Shown: one piece after another, positions 60,049 to 64,000 of the stretch
How positions within the stretch are numbered: the stretch's first letter is position 1
Layout of the letters: each line of letters begins with the position of its first letter
NCBI GenBank assembly: GCA_964023275.1
Contig: OZ029914.1
Location: forward strand, 51,662,530-51,726,529
Length of the DNA stretch: 64,000 nucleotides
Direction of reading: 5' to 3'
Source of the DNA: Norana najaformis
Taxonomy: Eukaryota; Annelida; Clitellata; Crassiclitellata; Hormogastridae
Made by a program: the position numbers and the translations under genes
The notes under the pieces: generated by a model
Told to the model about the DNA's origin: nothing
The model's input: the letters and a program-made list of their open reading frames with translations, nothing else
The model's database searches: none

Positions 60049-62522
60049 GTAAGCTGATCAGGTTTCTATGAAACGAGGTAAATCATTTTCAAATTAGAGT
60101 CCTTTGCCAAAACACTCGTCAACATAGGCCCTACTCGTTGGCGTTAGAGTAATCGTGTCAGGCAGCACGAAGTTCAAAACATTCGCCAAATGATTTGCTA
60201 TTGTTCCACTTGGAAATAATACTTGACCCAATTTAAATCTAATTATTAAAAGCTACTTTTGTAATGCATGAATGAATATCTGTATTTCGAAAGGTGCATT
60301 TGGATACATTACGTTGGCTCCGTTGAATCGCGTCGTATACGAAGGAACAACTAATACCACAATAACATGTGGAAACAACGATACCACTCTGGATTGGCTA
60401 ATCATACCATTTGCCTACACTGGATCTTCCAGTTTGAGTGTTCTCACCAGCGGGGGACAACTCGTCTCTCCCTTCAATGAGACATTTGCCATTGATCATT
60501 CGCCAGCAACAGAAGTCTACACATTAGTCGTCTTCAACGCTACTGTATCTCCGGAAAGAGCCAACATTTCGACGGCTGGAATCTACCAGTGCTATTTCTC
60601 GGCCACTGGAGCAGCGGTCGCAGCCCAACTAGTAGTCATTCGTAAGTATGGACGCCCTCTGTTCAGCAATAACAATTACTAAGACATCTGACCATTTCAC
60701 GGGGAACATTTAAGATATATGTGATGCCATTACACTGTGACTGGCACACGAAACTGGATTTCGTGAGTTAAACAAAAGTTTACCTTTGCTCATCCGTGCT
60801 TTCTCGTGTGTGTGTGTGTTTGTGTGTGTAGGTGTGTGTAGATGTGTTTGTGAGTGTGGTGCCAATTTGCCAATTGGCCTCATTTGTCTTTTATTTGATA
60901 GGAACTGATCCGATATGTTCGTCAAACTTTACGCAATCGACTGCAATACTGCAATCCGGTGATGTTATACAATTGTCGTGTACAATCGTATATGGCGCCG
61001 TTAGAAGATTTCCCATCGACGCAGTTATGACTTGGTCAGTCAATGGTCAACCGATTCCTGTGGAAAATTCCACCTTCGTAATAAACTCTTCGCCAACAGA
61101 AATTACCGCAACTTCGACTCTCATCGTAGATCAAGACTTTGATGCAACTTATGAATGTGGAACGAGTTTCAGTCAACCGACCGACGACCCTCCTCCAGGC
61201 ATCGCCAACAATGCTCCGGATTACTTCAAGACTTGCAACGTTGCTCGTCTGTCGGATTTCTAGAGAATTTACTCTTCCTTTATGTTTAAAGACCTGTAGC
61301 CAGTTGTTTTACTGTTTCTGTGAGAGCTAATGTAATGTAATGTATTATAATCAAACGTTTTTGTAGCTCCTTTTGGGTATCACTGGAATGCGCTGCTCGC
61401 TAGACTAAACGATGGTAGAGCTTATTAAGAACAGCAAGTTATTTACAACTGATTTTCAAATAAATGGAAAAGTCGCCAATGGTGGGCTCTTGTCCACACG
61501 TAGATCCCAATTAACGTGGGTATTATCATAATGGCGCTATAGAAGTCATTAGATTATATTAGATTATGTTGCTTGAATGGTCGTAATACTTATAGATCTG
61601 AGGGAGAATAATGTCAATCCTGGTTTTGTTTACAGTCAGACAACCGACTCCTGCGCAAGTTACAACAGCCATCCAGTCGACAACCAACAAACAAGCGATG
61701 ACTACTACTTCATCGCCAACAACAAAAACTGAAGTCGCAAGTACAACCGTTCAAGAGACAATGACCTTGAGTTTTTCTACAGCATCCTCTTCTACCAGTA
61801 CTAGTATGACCTCATGACCTTATGTATGACCATATAACCTTATCCTACAATTACGTTTACTGCTGGTCTTTTATTGATTTGAAAAGAAATGAATAAGCTG
61901 TAGAAAGGCTATTTTAGTGACTAATTAGCACAATATAAGTTTAACAATTCAACGCATTGCTTATAAATTCTTTGCTGGGTCTCTACATGTGGGCGCCAGA
62001 TGGAGACCATGATCATTCGTAACTGAGGAACATCAGTTAGGATAGCGAAATGCTAAGGAGGTAGGGCCTACTCGACCGGCGCTATATAAATACCGAAGAA
62101 CAGAGATACCAGAGGTACCATGGAACACATAAAGTTGGCTGCATGACTTGCAAAGTTTGAGTGTTCTTTGTCGAACGACGACTGATAGTTGGCTATATAC
62201 TTTTTATTTCACTGCACTTAGTCAAACATTTTATTAAATCAGACATCAACGGCATTTCATACTGTCAGGACCAAGGGGTGGGCAGGTCCCACTTACTTAT
62301 TAAATTTTATATAGAAGGGGCAGGATGACAGTCTAGAGGGAGACTCGAGTTAGGGGAGTTGGGGATTACACAACGAGGAGAAGAAACGCGTAAAAAGTTG
62401 TGTTGACTTTTTCTTCTTAACGCTGACTTTGCGACTAGCTCACGACACATACAACTGAATCTACTGATGCTGATCAGTGTCTTTTTAACCCGCCTGGGTG
62501 CTGGCTATGCATTTAAGGGTAT

Positions 62523-62607
<85 letters not shown>

Positions 62608-62840
62608 ACAACAACAACAACATCATCATCTTCTTCTTCATCAACAACAACAACAACAACTTTTCTTTTTCTTCTTTTTCCTAACCCTTTGCTCCGCCTC
62701 CTCCTTTTCTTCCTTTTCTTCCGATTCTTCTTCTTTCAATTCTTTCGATTCTTCTTGTTCTTGTTCTTCTTGTTCTTCGTGTTCTTGTTCTTGTTATTGT
62801 TTCATCATCTTCTTCTTGTTCTTCTTCTTCTTGTTATTGT

Positions 62841-62873
<33 letters not shown>

Positions 62874-63159
62874 TTCATCATCATCTTCTTCTTCTTCTTA
62901 TTCTTCTTCTTCTTCTTCTTCTTCTTAATCGTGCCTCTGTTGATTTCTATTGATTGCAGCGAATGTTGATGCAGCTGCAGTGACGACGCTGCTCAGCGTT
63001 TCTCTTGCGGTTCTTCTTCTGGCGTCGATCATCAGCATCGCTCTCTTTTGTCGCTTCTTCGCTCGACCGCAGACAACGCGAATCATTCGTCCTACGATCA
63101 GTGGAATAGTTCGTCCAGCCTGTTCCAGGAGACGACGGCCACCTATGATTATCGGCTGA
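59976..63159 (+). CDS. Receptor E: divergent two-Ig receptor with canonical Ig core residues (complete)
   Basis: Five exons: 59976-60048, 60294-60641, 60902-61246, 61636-61803, 62960-63159. They join to 1134 bases (377 residues plus TGA). Same plan and phases as the others up to the TM, but TM and tail share one exon. Ig1 has the normal Cys pair (TITC and IYQCYF) and C-strand Trp. Ig2 has LSC, TWSVNG and TYEC. The stalk is 56 residues. TM LLSVSLAVLLLASIISIALF; the tail is Arg/Pro-rich (FCRFFARPQTTRIIRP, RRRRPP) and has no Tyr. It is probably closest to the ancestral form. Weak point: the Ig2 donor. The phase-1 site C|GTCTGT at 61247 is a poor consensus. Without it the frame continues to TAG 61261-61263, which would give a secreted two-Ig protein. 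Confidence 0.7.
60294..60641 (+). CDS. Receptor E exon 2: Ig-like domain 1 (canonical)
   Basis: Acceptor GAAAG at 60293, donor C|GTAAGT, 348 bases. VVYEGTTNTTITC, LDWLI, then NISTAGIYQCYFSA and QLVVI. No A-strand Cys, unlike B, C and D. Confidence 0.83.
60808..60862. repeat. GT-rich low-complexity tract
   Basis: Degenerate GTGTGTGT run shortly before the Ig2 acceptor of receptor E. Confidence 0.8.
60902..61246 (+). CDS. Receptor E exon 3: Ig-like domain 2
   Basis: Acceptor GATAG at 60901 preceded by a GT-rich tract. PICSSNF, IQLSCTIVYG, TWSVNGQPI, DATYECG, IANNAPDY. The 3' boundary is the least certain in the gene (see the gene entry). Confidence 0.68.
61636..61803 (+). CDS. Receptor E exon 4: Thr/Ser stalk
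   Basis: Acceptor TTTACAG at 61635, donor A|GTATGA, 168 bases, phase 1-1. RQPTPAQVTTAIQSTT, then Ser/Thr-rich to SSSTST. Confidence 0.68.
62520..62928. repeat. Compound microsatellite (TCA, AAC, TTC)
   Basis: About 28 TCA units from 62523, then AAC units, then a TTC-rich tract, and more TCA and TTC units to about 62928, ending next to the TM exon acceptor of receptor E. Poly-Ser and poly-His frames are artefacts. Confidence 0.93.
62960..63159 (+). CDS. Receptor E exon 5: TM and basic tail
   Basis: Acceptor GATTGCAG at 62959 directly after a long pyrimidine-rich microsatellite; stop TGA 63157-63159. NVDAAAVTTLLSV, TM segment, then an Arg/Pro tail of about 34 residues. Confidence 0.75.
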
Positions 63160-64000
63160 ATTAACCAGGAACTTAGGCTTTTTATCAAGACATCTGGACT
63201 CAGCTGCTATGACACATAGGACATTCACGCTGCATTTCAAAGAGGCATCCATTCACGTTGACTGTCCACGCATGACTGTAATATGTCCTCAGGCCTAAGT
63301 GGCGCTTTAGAATTGCAGCACCCGTTGTAATTGCATATTGCATATTCGGAATCAGTGAACATGGAAGACACAGGCCACACACATAATCACTGGTACTGTT
63401 TAGGTCCACCGAAAGAACTATTTTCGCCCAGGATAGGCCCATCAGGAATGTAAATTAGGAACGGTCTCTGTTTCGTTGTGTAGATAATAGGCCTTTAGAA
63501 ATTAGGTCTATTTATGGCACTATAGATTTGCCCTGTATATTCCAGCGCCTTTCCAATGCTTGTTTCTGGCTTTTCAGGTTAAAGGGTAGTTTTCTTGATT
63601 GTTCCCCCAATTTGGAACTTGCGCTGTGGGACACGTGAACTGGCCTAGTCGGTCATGGCCGGTGTGGCATGAGAATGTGTCCGGCATGAGGATTTGTCCG
63701 GCTTCGCCCACTTCCGTTGCCGAAACACGTTGTAATTGGTTCGCGTGACCGATGACGTCAGATAGCAACTGTCAAGCTTAATTATTAATAGGAGCGTGAG
63801 GAAAAGACACCCAATACGCAAGATAATTATCCCAATATTTCAAAGCCACGGATTGTAAGTAAGTATGAGCTTCACTATGAATATGTGCGGAACAACGCCA
63901 TATAATTATAAGTAAGTATGTAGGTAATCTGCTAGTAGAGTGAGACAAACGCCCGCCCCTTACAACAACAATGCACCCGCAGAAATATAATACCAGGTCA
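63160..64000. other. 3' flank of receptor E: no gene recognised
   Basis: Short open frames only. It contains a small direct repeat (TGTCCGGCATGAG / TTGTCCGGCTTCG near 63680-63705) and an end segment GTAAGTATGTAGGTAATC with GAGACAAACGC, resembling about 32318-32360. Confidence 0.5.

Noticed and set aside
62467..62953. Poly-Ser and poly-His open frames
   Set aside because: Translation of TCA/TTC microsatellites inside an intron of receptor E.

Overview
The window is animal (metazoan) nuclear DNA. Genes are split by long GT-AG introns, LINE, SINE and microsatellite debris is abundant, and the coding exons encode secretory-pathway immunoglobulin-like (Ig) receptors. The general look suits a marine invertebrate, possibly an early-branching one such as a sponge or cnidarian. 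The sequence alone does not settle the taxon.

The content is dominated by a head-to-tail, plus-strand array of five related single-pass membrane receptors, here called A to E. The shared plan is signal peptide, Ig-like domain 1, Ig-like domain 2, Thr/Pro-rich mucin-like stalk, then transmembrane (TM) segment and Arg/Tyr-rich cytoplasmic tail. The signal peptide and extracellular exons are joined at phase-1 introns. The TM and tail exons are joined at phase 2, except in E, where both lie in one exon. I rebuilt the exons by hand from splice sites, phase and paralogue comparison. A (1-11394) lacks its 5' end and has a stalk of about 941 residues in four exons. B (20824-26568) is complete, with about 471 codons. 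C (35391-43318) carries several disabling lesions and looks like a pseudogene. D (49474-55955) is complete, with about 390 codons, and has an unrelated TM/tail. E (59976-63159) is complete but for one weak splice donor, has about 377 codons, is the most divergent, and keeps canonical Ig core residues.

B, C and D start about 14 kb apart and share long stretches of upstream and intronic sequence, so they arose by segmental tandem duplication. Signs of continuing reshuffling include a stalk exon in A chimeric with the TM exon, a partial Ig1 exon copy in C, a TM/tail swap in D, and an A Ig2 exon close to that of D. Mobile elements litter the gaps: a nearly full-length CR1/L2-type LINE inside the conserved upstream block of B, LINE fragments, tRNA-derived SINE-like repeats, a CGTACG-rich MITE with a 10-bp target duplication, and LTR-like insertions.

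The working interpretation is a cell-surface recognition or immune/allorecognition-type receptor cluster. That role is inferred from architecture and array behaviour and is not demonstrated by the sequence.
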